Origin: Bacillota bacterium
GTDB taxonomy: Bacteria; Bacillota; UBA4882; UBA8346
Length of the DNA stretch: 64,000 bases
Direction: 5' to 3'
Assembly: GCA_023402395.1 (NCBI GenBank)
Contig: JAEYGI010000042.1
Coordinates: 124,001-188,000, forward strand
The notes below the pieces were generated by a model. That model had not been told where the DNA came from. It was given only the letters and a program-made list of their open reading frames with translations, and searched no databases. Of this stretch, positions 8,041 to 16,444 are shown one piece after another (the stretch's first letter is position 1; each line of letters opens with the position of its first letter). A program made the translations under genes and the position numbers.

Positions 8041-8260
8041 TTATCCACATTCTGTTAGTAAATATCCACATTTAGCAACTGATTATCCACATTTAGTTAC
8101 TAAATGTGGATTGGGAGTTACCCCCACAGTTCGTTTATTAACAGAATATCCACATTCAGTCACAAAATATCCACATTTAGTAACTAAATATCCACATTCT
8201 TTTACTCAATGAAATGATTCAGTTACTGAATATCCACATTCAGTTACCGAATGTCCAAGG
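8041..8260. repeat. 21-bp tandem array 1, DnaA-box-like units
   Basis: Units of about TATCCACATTYAGTTACTAAA repeat with a strict 21-bp step. TATCCACA-type cores begin at 8041, 8062, 8083, 8146, 8167, 8188 and 8230, and intermediate positions hold degenerate units. Two copies (8041, 8083) read TTATCCACA, a perfect DnaA box; the others read ATATCCACA. One unit is inverted (ATGTGGATT at 8104). The array lies between convergent genes in the 549-bp spacer 7889-8437, which holds no gene I can support. Confidence 0.85.
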
Positions 8261-8386
8261 GGAGCGGCTCCCCCAACCAATTCAGCGGCGAAACGGCTAT
8301 ATTCAATCGCTTAATATTGTTTATGGATTTCCGCCGGACGGAGTTCCGGTCTTCCTCTAAAATTTCCGATGCCATTGGACGAAAGA

Positions 8387-8427
8387 AGGCGGTCTCAATT
8401 GACTTTTGAGACCGCCTCTTTTTTTTT
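8387..8427 (+). terminator. Strong intrinsic terminator downstream of array 1
   Basis: An 11-bp perfect stem AGGCGGTCTCA/TGAGACCGCCT (8387-8397, 8407-8417) followed by CTTTTTTTTT. The T tract is on the plus strand, so it stops transcripts coming from the array side rather than the convergent minus-strand gene. Confidence 0.85.
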
Positions 8428-8437
8428 CGGCGATGAA

Positions 8438-9568
8438 TCAGTTGTATTTGTTCCGGTCGTAGCGGTTGCTGGGGTTCCAGAACAGCCAGTCATGAATCCC
8501 GTTATCTTTGAGAGCTTTAATCTGCAATTGCAGTTCTTCGGGGCCGTAAGTATGGCCGAGATTAAAATCCTGCAGCCAGGGGCGGAGCTTGCGTTGGCCG
8601 CCCGGGATCCGCTTCAGCGCGTCTTGCATGGCCCGGTTGACGATCTCATAGGGATGCAGGTTCGGCTCGGCAATGCCGAAGGAGCCTTTCGGGTAGTGGG
8701 AAGGGTAAACCATCGGAGAAATGTAGTCGACCGACTCGGCGATCTTTTCCAGCTTTTGTCCGATATTTAGGTCGTTGGGAACCGACAGGACCAACCCGAA
8801 GATATCGGCGGAGAGGGGGACGCCCAGGGCGTTCAGATCTTTTCTGGCGTATTGCAGGAAATCGCGGATCACATCTTCCTTCCGTTCCCCTTTGGAGAAG
8901 GGATAGACGCAATTGCTGATCTTTCCGTCGCTCAGGAAACGGACATAATCGAATTGCACTTCATTGAAGCCGATCTCCACCGCTTCCTTGGCCAGATCCA
9001 GGTTGTATTTCCAGACCATCCGGCTGTGGGGGTCGACCCAGATCATGCCTTTGCGGTCTTTCCAGAGCCCCCCGTTTTTGTCCAGAACGGCGATCTCCGG
9101 GTGTTTCCTGGCCAGAAGCGGGTCTTTAAAGACCACGATCCGGGCGATGGTATACACATTTTCTTTCCGCAGTCTGCCGATGAGTTCGCGCAGGCCGCGG
9201 ATGCGATTGGAGGGCGCTCCGATCGCCTTGGCGAGCGGAACGTTGGTCGGATAACTTACCATCCCGGTATCGTCCTTCAGATCAATGACCATGGTATTGA
9301 CCCTGGTTTGTTTGACGAAACCGAGCAATTCCTCCATCCGTCCGGATCCGGCGACCCAGGAGGTGCTATAGATGCCTCGAACCTGAGCGGGAACGGAAAA
9401 CCGTTTGGGGACGGGCTGAGGGGGAGCGGGGGCGACCAGAGGCGGTTTGGAGCGGGATACTTTTTTCAGGGGATCAGTGACCATGGCCTTGTGAGTCTGA
9501 GCCGCAACGATCGAGACCATGCCGGCCAGGGCGAGAATTGAGGCGATCACTAGCTGCTGCTTTTTCAA
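8438..9568 (-). CDS. Putative glycoside hydrolase, DUF4015 type, secreted
   Basis: A 376-residue exported protein of the putative glycosyl hydrolase family often annotated DUF4015 (TIM-barrel fold). Residues 1-23 are a signal peptide, and 25-60 form a Pro-rich linker. The barrel begins at VRGIYSTSWVAG and includes MVIDLKDDTGMVSY, the conserved NEVQFDYVRF block and DYISPMVYPSHYP. Substrate is unknown; related proteins occur in sporulating Firmicutes. The start is TTG 9568, preceded by AGGAGGG at good spacing. Monocistronic by context. Confidence 0.83.
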   Translation of the reverse strand: MKKQQLVIASILALAGMVSIVAAQTHKAMVTDPLKKVSRSKPPLVAPAPPQPVPKRFSVPAQVRGIYSTSWVAGSGRMEELLGFVKQTRVNTMVIDLKDDTGMVSYPTNVPLAKAIGAPSNRIRGLRELIGRLRKENVYTIARIVVFKDPLLARKHPEIAVLDKNGGLWKDRKGMIWVDPHSRMVWKYNLDLAKEAVEIGFNEVQFDYVRFLSDGKISNCVYPFSKGERKEDVIRDFLQYARKDLNALGVPLSADIFGLVLSVPNDLNIGQKLEKIAESVDYISPMVYPSHYPKGSFGIAEPNLHPYEIVNRAMQDALKRIPGGQRKLRPWLQDFNLGHTYGPEELQLQIKALKDNGIHDWLFWNPSNRYDRNKYN

Positions 9569-9641
9569 AAAAACAACCCTCCTTGAAATTGTAAAGCAAT
9601 ATTTCTATGCCGCAACAGGGATTCCTCCATGAAAAAGCAGG

Positions 9642-9700
9642 TATATGGGATGAAGTAAATTTCTAAATATAAAATTTGCATTCGGAAATCCGATGCAGCC
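9642..9700. repeat. Partial inverted-repeat element, family A copy 2
   Basis: TATATGGGATGAAGTAAAT matches the left end of the copy at 20989, and the next 20 bp (AAATTTGCATTC) also match. It then forms a small hairpin TGCATTCGG/CCGATGCA. No right end is visible, so this copy is truncated. Confidence 0.5.
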
Positions 9701-9815
9701 GCGGGCGGTAGCGGGAGGGCCGGAAACGGCCGGATATTTTATCGGAAAATTTCCAATACTAGCGATGGCGCGATGCGCCGGCGTGGGTCGAAAATAATCA
9801 TAATTTGGAAAGTGG

Positions 9816-10424
9816 ATGATAGGCATGAGACGGTTTCTGTTGTCTTTGTTATTGGCGGCTGGTCTAACTCTGGGAGGGGTTCAGGCGGCGCGGGCCGATT
9901 GGACCTATACTGTGCAACGCGGCGATTCGCTGTTCTCAATCGCCCGGAGAACCGGGGTCCCGGTAAATTCAATCAAGGCGCGCAACGGCTTGAGCGGCAA
10001 TACGTTGCGGCTGCGGCAGCGGCTGACCATTCCCAGTGTGACGGCCACAGCCAGAAGAACGCCAACCCGGACCTCGGGTGATGTCCATCTTTTGGCCCGC
10101 GCTATCCACGCCGAAGCCGGGGCTGAACCCTTTCTGGGCAAAGTGGCGGTAGGAGGCGTGATCTTAAACCGGGTTCAAAATGCGAGGTTCCCGAAGAGCA
10201 TCGCCGGAGTCATCTATCAGCCGCACGCCTTTGAGTCGGTAAGCAATGGAATCATCAACCGGACGCCGAGCGCAGCCTCGGAAAAGGCGGCCCGGGACGC
10301 CATCAGCGGTTGGGATCCGTCCGGAGGCGCGCTCTACTTTTTCAATCCGGGCAAGACTAGCAATCGTTGGATCTGGGCGCGCCGGATCATCAACCGGATC
10401 GGAAAACACGTTTTTGCCATATAA
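9816..10424 (+). CDS. LysM-containing cell wall hydrolase, SleB-like
   Basis: Exported wall hydrolase, 202 residues. Residues 1-28 are a signal peptide, 29-75 a LysM peptidoglycan-binding domain (YTVQRGDSLFSIARR), and about 85-200 a SleB/CwlJ-type hydrolase_2 domain with LLARAIHAEAGAEP, GKVAVGGVILNR and the C-terminal ALYFFNP block. This architecture is typical of spore cortex-lytic enzymes of Firmicutes. A second in-frame ATG at 9825 is closer to optimal spacing from GGAAAGTGG. Two small membrane-protein genes follow on the same strand. Confidence 0.9.
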   Translation: MIGMRRFLLSLLLAAGLTLGGVQAARADWTYTVQRGDSLFSIARRTGVPVNSIKARNGLSGNTLRLRQRLTIPSVTATARRTPTRTSGDVHLLARAIHAEAGAEPFLGKVAVGGVILNRVQNARFPKSIAGVIYQPHAFESVSNGIINRTPSAASEKAARDAISGWDPSGGALYFFNPGKTSNRWIWARRIINRIGKHVFAI

Positions 10425-10464
10425 AAATATTTAAAGTTGTTACTCCGGAAGGAGGGGGATCGGA

Positions 10465-10824
10465 ATGGAATTAGTCCGTTGGCTGTTACGCATCGTTATC
10501 CCGTTTGTGGTCCTATATTCTATCGGCTATTTTGTGCCCGGCTTCAGCGCCTTGACCATCGGCTGGCTGCTGGCGCTCTCGATCCTGATTGCGCTGGGGT
10601 TTTGGCTGGCGGCCAGGGTCATCGGCGGGGAACTGCATCAATGGGGGCGAATGGTGATCATGTTTCTGGTGGCCGCCGCAGTGATTTTCCTGACTACGAT
10701 GGCCATCGAGGGCGGCGGCGGGGTTCCGCTCGGCGGATCGTTTCTGGCGGCCGTCCTGATCGCGCTGCTCTGCAACCTGGTGCCGGAGAAGTCTGGAACC
10801 GGTTTTAAAGAGGTCAACCGGTAA
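10465..10824 (+). CDS. Small four-helix membrane protein, holin-like
   Basis: 119 residues with four hydrophobic segments (near 7-27, 30-50, 65-83 and 90-107) and a short charged tail. Its size and layout recall phage holin-like or superfamily 4-TMS proteins, but I cannot assign a family with certainty. GGAGGGGG lies upstream of ATG 10465. It probably forms an operon with the SleB-like gene before it and the DUF2512 gene 20 bp after it. Confidence 0.6.
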   Translation: MELVRWLLRIVIPFVVLYSIGYFVPGFSALTIGWLLALSILIALGFWLAARVIGGELHQWGRMVIMFLVAAAVIFLTTMAIEGGGGVPLGGSFLAAVLIALLCNLVPEKSGTGFKEVNR

Positions 10825-10843
10825 TAAACTGTTGAGGTGAAAC

Positions 10844-11209
10844 ATGAAAAATCTGGTCAATCTGATCATCAAAATGGCCCTAATCACCGTGATTCTGGCC
10901 TTGCTGATCCCAGTGTACGGCGAAAGCACCTGGACCCAGACGCTCGTCACCGCGGCGGTGCTGACGTTGCTCAGTTATATTCTGAGCGATTTGTGGATTT
11001 TGCCCAAATACGGCAATCTGGCTTCCCTCATCGCTGATCTCGGTTTGGGGGCCTTGACGATCTGGGCCATGGAACAGGCGTTGCCCCAGTTTGTATTGAG
11101 CGCCACCGGACTTTGGGTCATCGCCATCGTATTTACCATCGGCGAATGGTTGTTTCATTATTACCTCTTGACGACCAGGGCGTTCGGGAAAGGAGTGGAG
11201 GAGCGCTAA
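10844..11209 (+). CDS. YndM-like DUF2512 membrane protein
   Basis: 121 residues with four membrane helices. The segment DLWILPKYGNLASLIADLGLGALTIW matches my memory of the DUF2512/YndM pattern (D-L-x-I-L-P-x-x-G-N-x-x-A-x-I-A-D-x-G), a family largely limited to spore-forming Firmicutes and of unknown function. It ends the small cell-envelope operon that begins with the SleB-like gene. Confidence 0.72.
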   Translation: MKNLVNLIIKMALITVILALLIPVYGESTWTQTLVTAAVLTLLSYILSDLWILPKYGNLASLIADLGLGALTIWAMEQALPQFVLSATGLWVIAIVFTIGEWLFHYYLLTTRAFGKGVEER

Positions 11210-11304
11210 AAAAAAGCCGTCCTGATTAAGGGACGGTAAAGGAGGATGGGATTATGGGGGGTACTACTACCTAATATATCGTCCACCTCGGCTGTTTTCT
11301 TTAG

Positions 11305-11391
11305 ATAAGTTGAATTAAATTAAATTTCTTAGATCCATCTGTCCCAAAAAGCGTTTATGATGGAATCATTAATGAATTTAATTCAACTTAT
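11305..11391. repeat. Inverted-repeat element, family A copy 3
   Basis: An 87-bp element with perfect 17-bp terminal inverted repeats, ATAAGTTGAATTAAATT at 11305-11321 and its complement at 11375-11391. The middle is unrelated to other copies. It lies in the 466-bp spacer before ilvD. Confidence 0.75.
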
Positions 11392-11402
11392 TTTCGCTGT
11401 AA

Positions 11403-11496
11403 TATAATTAGGATGAATCAAATATGAAAACTTTTGTTGGCATTCGGCTTTAAGAATGCCAATTTCCGTTGGAAAATTTAATTAATCCTAAATATA
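11403..11496. repeat. Inverted-repeat element, family A copy 4
   Basis: A 94-bp element next to copy 3, with ends TATAATTAGGATGAATCAAAT (11403-11423, imperfect) and ATTTAATTAATCC at 11476-11488. It contains a clear inner hairpin GGCATTC/GAATGCC. The two elements lie almost head to tail. Confidence 0.65.
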
Positions 11497-11675
11497 GATC
11501 CAGAAAAGATTTTTCAGCGACCCGCTGACCCGCGAGGGCCTTTTTTTATGATTGGCCCCCAAAGTGGTACGTTTAAGCTGCTTTTGTATGACAAAATAGT
11601 AAAGGATCCACGGACGCAGGCAGGAAAGGGCGGAAGCGCGGCGAATTGAATCTCAAAACGTCGGGAGGTGGCTGC
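11497..11675 (+). other. Spacer and leader before ilvD
   Basis: This stretch contains a GC-rich run ending in GGGCCTTTTTTT (to 11547), possibly a terminator though the stem is not clear, then GTGGTAC at 11564-11570, and CGGGAGGTGG as the ilvD ribosome-binding site. I see no convincing riboswitch, T-box or leader peptide rich in branched-chain codons. Confidence 0.35.
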
Positions 11676-13340
11676 ATGTTATTACGAAGCCGCTTGGTTC
11701 TGGAAGGAAAGGAACGGGCGCCGCACCGCTCGCTCTTCAAAGCCATGGGTTATACTGATGAGGAGCTGGCCAGGCCCTTGATTGCCATCGCCAATTCGGC
11801 CAATGAGATTATCCCCGGGCATATTCATTTGGATACCATCGTTGAAGCAGTCAAAACAGGAGTGCGGATGGCCGGCGGAACCCCCGTCGAGTTCGGAGTG
11901 ATCGGCATTTGTGACGGGATTGCCATGGGGCATGAAGGGATGAAATTCTCGCTTGCCAGCCGGGAACTGATCGCCGACTCCATCGAGAGCATGGCGCTGG
12001 GGCACGCCTTTGACGGAATCGTCTTCGTTCCGAACTGTGACAAGATCGTGCCCGGAATGTTGATGGCCGCCGGACGGCTGAATTTGCCGTCAATCGTGGT
12101 CAGCGGCGGTCCGATGCTGGCCGGGAGCTACCGGGGCGAGCGGGCCGATTTGAACTCGGTTTTCGAAGCGGTCGGCGCGGTCTCGGCCGGTAAAATGACC
12201 GAGGCCGAAATGAGCGAACTGGAGGAAACGGCCTGTCCAGGCTGCGGCTCCTGCGCCGGTATGTTCACGGCCAATACCATGAACTGTATGACCGAGGTGC
12301 TGGGCCTGGGCTTGCCCGGCAACGGCACGATTCCGGCCGTGGACAGCCGCAGGATCCGGCTGGCCAAACAAGCCGGGATGAAAGTGATGGAACTGGTCCA
12401 AAACGACTTGCGGCCCCGGGCAATCCTGACCGAGCAGGCTTTTGCCAATGCCTTTACCGTGGACATGGCCATCGGCGGCTCCACCAACACGGTGCTGCAT
12501 TTGCCGGCCATCGCCCACGAAGTGGGGATCACGATCGATCTGGACTGGATCAATCAGGTCGGCGCCAAAACGCCGCACCTGTGCCATTTGCGGCCGGGCG
12601 GCATCCATCATATTCAGGATTTGGACGAAGCCGGCGGCATTCCGGCGGTAATGGCGGTTTTGAATGAACAAGGCCTAATTCACGGCGAATTGCCCACCGT
12701 GACCGGCCAGACGGTCGGCGCGAATCTCGCGGCCGCCAAAGTCAAGCGCAAAGACGTAATCCGGCCCTTCGCCGATCCTTATCATGCCGAAGGCGGCCTG
12801 GCGGTGCTCCGGGGCAACCTGGCCCCGGAAGGGTGCGTGGTCAAACAATCGGCCGTGGCGCCGGAGATGATGGTCCATCAGGGCCCGGCCCGGGTCTTTG
12901 ACGGTGAGGACGCCGCTTTCTCGGCGATTATCGGGGGTAAGATCAACCCCGGCGACGTCGTGGTAATTCGCTACGAAGGGCCGAAAGGCGGCCCGGGCAT
13001 GCGGGAAATGCTCAGCCCGACCTCGGCCATTGCCGGAATGGGCCTGGACAAGGAAGTCGCCTTGCTTACCGACGGCCGGTTCTCGGGCGCCTCGCGCGGC
13101 GCCTCCATCGGCCACATCTCGCCGGAAGCGATGGAAGGCGGGCCGATCGCTTTGGCCCGGGAAGGGGATCAGATCAAAATCGATATCCCGGGCAAGCGGA
13201 TCGATCTCTTGATCAGCGAGGATGAGTTCGCCCGGAGAAAAGCCGAATGGAAACAGCCGGAGCCGAAAGTGAAGACCGGCTATCTCAGCCGCTACAGCCG
13301 GTTGGTAACCTCGGCCAATACCGGGGCGGTGTTGAAGTAA
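11676..13340 (+). CDS. ilvD: Dihydroxy-acid dehydratase
   Basis: Dehydrates dihydroxy-isovalerate and dihydroxy-methylvalerate in valine and isoleucine synthesis; 554 residues, the usual length. Iron-sulfur cluster cysteines are seen in FVPNCDKIVPGM and ACPGCGSCAGMFTANTM; the catalytic serine region is TDGRFSGASRG near the C-terminus. ATG 11676 is chosen for the strong CGGGAGGTGG just upstream; an earlier in-frame ATG at 11646 lacks one. It is followed by a terminator, so it is separate from ilvBN 1.4 kb downstream. Confidence 0.96.
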   Translation: MLLRSRLVLEGKERAPHRSLFKAMGYTDEELARPLIAIANSANEIIPGHIHLDTIVEAVKTGVRMAGGTPVEFGVIGICDGIAMGHEGMKFSLASRELIADSIESMALGHAFDGIVFVPNCDKIVPGMLMAAGRLNLPSIVVSGGPMLAGSYRGERADLNSVFEAVGAVSAGKMTEAEMSELEETACPGCGSCAGMFTANTMNCMTEVLGLGLPGNGTIPAVDSRRIRLAKQAGMKVMELVQNDLRPRAILTEQAFANAFTVDMAIGGSTNTVLHLPAIAHEVGITIDLDWINQVGAKTPHLCHLRPGGIHHIQDLDEAGGIPAVMAVLNEQGLIHGELPTVTGQTVGANLAAAKVKRKDVIRPFADPYHAEGGLAVLRGNLAPEGCVVKQSAVAPEMMVHQGPARVFDGEDAAFSAIIGGKINPGDVVVIRYEGPKGGPGMREMLSPTSAIAGMGLDKEVALLTDGRFSGASRGASIGHISPEAMEGGPIALAREGDQIKIDIPGKRIDLLISEDEFARRKAEWKQPEPKVKTGYLSRYSRLVTSANTGAVLK

Positions 13341-13415
13341 TTATTTAAAGCCGAAAGTCCGATATCGAAGGTCGGGGGCGAACAGTTGGACGCCGCAAAG
13401 CGGCGCGAAACGGAC

Positions 13416-13447
13416 AAAAAGCGTGGGGTTCTTCCCCACGCTTTTTT
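13416..13447 (+). terminator. Terminator after ilvD
   Basis: AAAAAGCGTGGGG (13416-13428) pairs perfectly with CCCCACGCTTTTT (13434-13446) around TTCTT and ends in a T run. Both strands could use it. Confidence 0.88.
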
Positions 13448-13498
13448 GGCGGGCGTTCGATCCAATCGACCGGTAAAATGGATCGCGGGTCTTCCCAA

Positions 13499-13587
13499 TA
13501 TATAGGATGAAATAAATCCCTTAATTTTTTCATCATGGCCGGATTTAGGGACATGATGCATACTAGAAATTTAATTCAACTTATATA
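13499..13587. repeat. Inverted-repeat element, family A copy 5
   Basis: An 89-bp element with left end TATATAGGATGAAATAAAT (13499-13517) and right end ATTTAATTCAACTTATATA (13569-13587), imperfect inverse partners. The rest of the spacer to 13802 holds nothing I can identify. Confidence 0.65.
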
Positions 13588-13802
13588 GTTCGGCTGAGCA
13601 AAAAAAGAGAAGACTTATGAATAAACGATTGCGCCCGGGCAACCGGGAGGATCGCCGGGAACTAAAAACGGACCTTTTTCGACACGGGAATGATCATTTG
13701 CCGGCAACCTGATTTTTTCCAACACCGGCGAATAATTTTCTGAAAATAACCGGAAGTTTATGGAGCCGGGAAAACGATGTGGCTGATTCGTTTATCGGAG
13801 GG

Positions 13803-14201
13803 CTAGCCCAAAACTTCGAATCCCTGCTCCTGAAAATGGGGATTAAAAGTAAAAGCGGTCACCAGATGGTAGCGGTGCATCACCACAAAGGAAGAGCAGT
13901 CCACCAGGCTTAGTTGCCGGCGGTTGGCCGTAAGATACGTCGTCATCGCCTGCTGATATAAGTCGCCGTCAATCCACTTGATTTCAAATAAAGGAATGAT
14001 ATCACGAGCCAAGGTTCTGGCCGCGTCCAGTCCAAGACGGTTTTGCACCAGCGCAAAGGTTTCTACCAATACAAAGGAGTTCGTGATCAAAGCGGCTCCT
14101 TTATCCAGCAGATCAATCCATATCGAGGCAGCTTTGGGGTGAAAATCATCACCGGCGTGCAGTATGGCCAAAAAAGCCGACGTGTCCACATAAACGTTCA
14201 T
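13803..14201 (-). CDS. PIN-domain ribonuclease toxin, VapC-like
   Basis: A 132-residue PIN-domain protein, probably a site-specific RNase neutralised by the antitoxin encoded just upstream. The acidic metal ligands are Asp6 (YVDTSAF), Glu47 (LVETFAL) and Asp101 (LVDCSSF). The fourth position, commonly Asp in the pattern TFDxHF, is Asn120 here (TFNPHF). The start overlaps the antitoxin stop by 4 bp, typical of type II toxin-antitoxin operons. Confidence 0.85.
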   Translation of the reverse strand: MNVYVDTSAFLAILHAGDDFHPKAASIWIDLLDKGAALITNSFVLVETFALVQNRLGLDAARTLARDIIPLFEIKWIDGDLYQQAMTTYLTANRRQLSLVDCSSFVVMHRYHLVTAFTFNPHFQEQGFEVLG

Positions 14202-14452
14202 TTGGAAAAATCCTCGGCCAGGTACGTATCATGGTTTTTGGCGAGGTCGGTCTCGGCGGTTTGATATTTTCCCGCCGCTTCCTTGGCGCGCTCGATCAAA
14301 TCCTGCCTGGCCCAGCCGCTATAGTTTTTAATATAATTATCGACCGAGCGGCGAATCAGTTCCGCCATGGAAACTCCCTGCCTGGCGGCAAGCTCCTGCA
14401 AGCGTTTGGCTTGAGCCTCGGTCAATTGGATTTGGGTGCGGATCAAGGTCAT
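14198..14452 (-). CDS. Ribbon-helix-helix antitoxin
   Basis: 84 residues. The N-terminal 45 form a CopG/Arc-type ribbon-helix-helix (RTQIQLTEAQAKRLQELAAR then a second helix at SMAELIRRSVDNYI). The acidic C-terminal tail would wrap the PIN toxin. GGGGAGGGA precedes ATG 14452, and TATAAT lies on the minus strand about 30 bp further upstream, although no good -35 is visible. It likely represses its own operon as a complex with the toxin. Confidence 0.83.
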   Translation of the reverse strand: MTLIRTQIQLTEAQAKRLQELAARQGVSMAELIRRSVDNYIKNYSGWARQDLIERAKEAAGKYQTAETDLAKNHDTYLAEDFSK

Positions 14453-14707
14453 CCCTCCCCTATTCGTTTATTCTATACATTATAACAGCATTAGTTAGCT
14501 TAATGATAACACGATGACAAGATTTGGGCAATGGACAAAAGTTTATTAGGTACATAGCCGTGTTTAAGTTCGAGTTTGGAAATGTGGACCCTTAATATAT
14601 AAGTGTTTTTAAATATGAGATAAATATATTACTCTAAAACTAAGGTAAATCAAATAATAAGACCAGGCAAAGCAAACAATGACGGGACTTTTAAATTCTA
14701 AATGATA

Positions 14708-14736
14708 TTGACAAATGAAATGTCTGGCATTATATT
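14708..14736 (+). promoter_or_regulatory. Promoter of ilvBN
   Basis: TTGACA (14708-14713), 17 bp, TATATT (14731-14736). It lies inside the longest possible reading of ilvB, which shows that translation must start downstream, near TTG 14774. The leader would be only about 30 nt, with no room for an attenuator. Confidence 0.85.
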
Positions 14737-14773
14737 AGATCTAATACCAACCACGGAAATGGGGGGAATAAAC

Positions 14774-16444
14774 TTGAAAAGCAACACTGGCGCGGATATC
14801 TTATTGGAGTGCCTGGAACGGGAGGGGGTTGATGTCCTTTTCGGCTACCCCGGAGGCCAAGTGATTCCCATTTATGACGCATTGTATGACGCCGGAATCC
14901 GGAACATCCTGGTCCGGCATGAACAGGGCGCGGTTCACGCGGCCGACGGTTATGCCCGGAGCACGGGGCGGGTCGGTGTCTGTTTGGCGACCTCCGGCCC
15001 CGGAGCCACCAACCTGGTGACGGGGATTGCCAATGCCTACATGGATTCGGTGCCGCTGGTAGCCATCACCGGCCAGGTGCCGACCTTCCTGATTGGTTGC
15101 GACTCTTTTCAAGAAGCGGACATCACCGGGATCACAATCCCGATCACCAAGCACAATTATTTGGTTCGCAACCTTAACGATATCCCGCGGGTTGTAAAAG
15201 AAGCGTTTCATATCGCGTCCACCGGCCGGCCCGGCCCGGTGCTGATCGATCTGGCCAAGGATATCCAGACCATCACGGGCAAAGTCGAATACCCGGAGAC
15301 GGTCGATCTGCCGGGATATAAGCCGAATTACATCGGAAACAGCCGCCAAGTGAAAGAGGCCGCCGATACGATCATGGAGGCCAAAAAGCCCGTATTGTAC
15401 ATCGGCGGTGGTGCCGTCTCTTCGGGCGCGGCCGGGGAGGTGCTGAAGCTGGCCGAGTTACGGGAGATCCCGGTAACCACCACCTTGATGGGAATGTCGG
15501 CGTTTCCCAATGACCACCGACTTTATCTCGGAATGCTGGGAATGCACGGAACGGTGGCCGCCAACTACGCCGTCACCGAATCCGATCTGTTGATCGCGGT
15601 CGGCGCCCGGTTCGACGACCGGGTCACCGGGAAACTGGCCGCTTTCGCGCCAAAGGCGAAAGTCATCCATATTGACATCGATCCGGCCGAGATCGGCAAG
15701 AATGTCAAAGTGAACGTGCCGATCGTCGGCGATTGCCGGCTGGTCCTGGAAATGCTCCTGGAACGGCTGGGTCCGGCCAGCAATCCGGTCTGGCTGCGTC
15801 AGATCCGGGACTGGCAGGAGACATACCCTTTACGTTATGAAGCCACCGGCCTCAAACCGCAGCAAGTGATCGAGGAGATTAGCCGGATTACGGCCGGGGA
15901 GGCGATTATCTGCACCGAGGTCGGCCAGCACCAGATGTGGACCGCGCAGTTTTACCGGTTCCAACGGCCCCGCTCCTTCATCACCTCCGGCGGCCTGGGG
16001 ACCATGGGCTTCGGCTTCCCGGCGGCCATCGGCGCCCAAGTGGGAAACCCGGACCGGTTGGTCATCGATATCGCCGGGGACGGCAGTTTCCAAATGAACA
16101 TTCAGGAACTGGGCACCGCGGTGGCCCATCAGATCCCGGTGAAAGTGGTAATCCTGAACAACTTCTATCTCGGCATGGTCCGGCAATGGCAAGAGTTCTT
16201 CCAGGACAAACGCTACTCCGCCACGGTGCTGGACTCCAACCCTGATTTCGTAAAAATCGCCGAAGCCTATGGAGCCGCAGGGTTCCGGATCGAAGCGGCG
16301 CAAGATCTCCGGGGCACGCTGGAGGAAGCTTTCCGGACTCCCGGGCCGGTGGTGGTCGACTGCCGGGTGGACCGGGAAGAGAACGTGCTGCCGATGGTAC
16401 CGGCTAATTGCCCGATCCATGAGATGCTGGGGGTGAACTCCTGA
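14774..16444 (+). CDS. ilvB: Acetolactate synthase large subunit
   Basis: ThDP-dependent enzyme that condenses pyruvate with pyruvate or 2-ketobutyrate at the head of branched-chain amino acid synthesis; 556 residues. Visible are LFGYPGGQVIPIYDAL, the catalytic Glu in RHEQGAVHAADGYAR, the FAD/ThDP core, and the ThDP motif GDGSFQMNIQELGT with NN about 25 residues later. The TTG start is favoured because GGGGGGA lies 6-8 bp upstream and the promoter covers earlier starts. The stop overlaps the ilvN start. Confidence 0.95.
   Translation: MKSNTGADILLECLEREGVDVLFGYPGGQVIPIYDALYDAGIRNILVRHEQGAVHAADGYARSTGRVGVCLATSGPGATNLVTGIANAYMDSVPLVAITGQVPTFLIGCDSFQEADITGITIPITKHNYLVRNLNDIPRVVKEAFHIASTGRPGPVLIDLAKDIQTITGKVEYPETVDLPGYKPNYIGNSRQVKEAADTIMEAKKPVLYIGGGAVSSGAAGEVLKLAELREIPVTTTLMGMSAFPNDHRLYLGMLGMHGTVAANYAVTESDLLIAVGARFDDRVTGKLAAFAPKAKVIHIDIDPAEIGKNVKVNVPIVGDCRLVLEMLLERLGPASNPVWLRQIRDWQETYPLRYEATGLKPQQVIEEISRITAGEAIICTEVGQHQMWTAQFYRFQRPRSFITSGGLGTMGFGFPAAIGAQVGNPDRLVIDIAGDGSFQMNIQELGTAVAHQIPVKVVILNNFYLGMVRQWQEFFQDKRYSATVLDSNPDFVKIAEAYGAAGFRIEAAQDLRGTLEEAFRTPGPVVVDCRVDREENVLPMVPANCPIHEMLGVNS

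Noticed and set aside
8041..8260. CRISPR array or oriC
   Set aside because: Units are contiguous at 21 bp without unique spacers, and no cas genes are near; for oriC there is no dnaA, dnaN or AT-rich unwinding region beside it.
11560..11580. T-box motif GTGGTAC before ilvD
   Set aside because: The surrounding bases do not match the T-box, and the T run lies before rather than after it; no specifier stem visible.
14702..14773. ilvB starting at ATG 14702
   Set aside because: The -35 and -10 boxes of the promoter lie inside this stretch; TTG 14774 with its ribosome-binding site gives the normal length.
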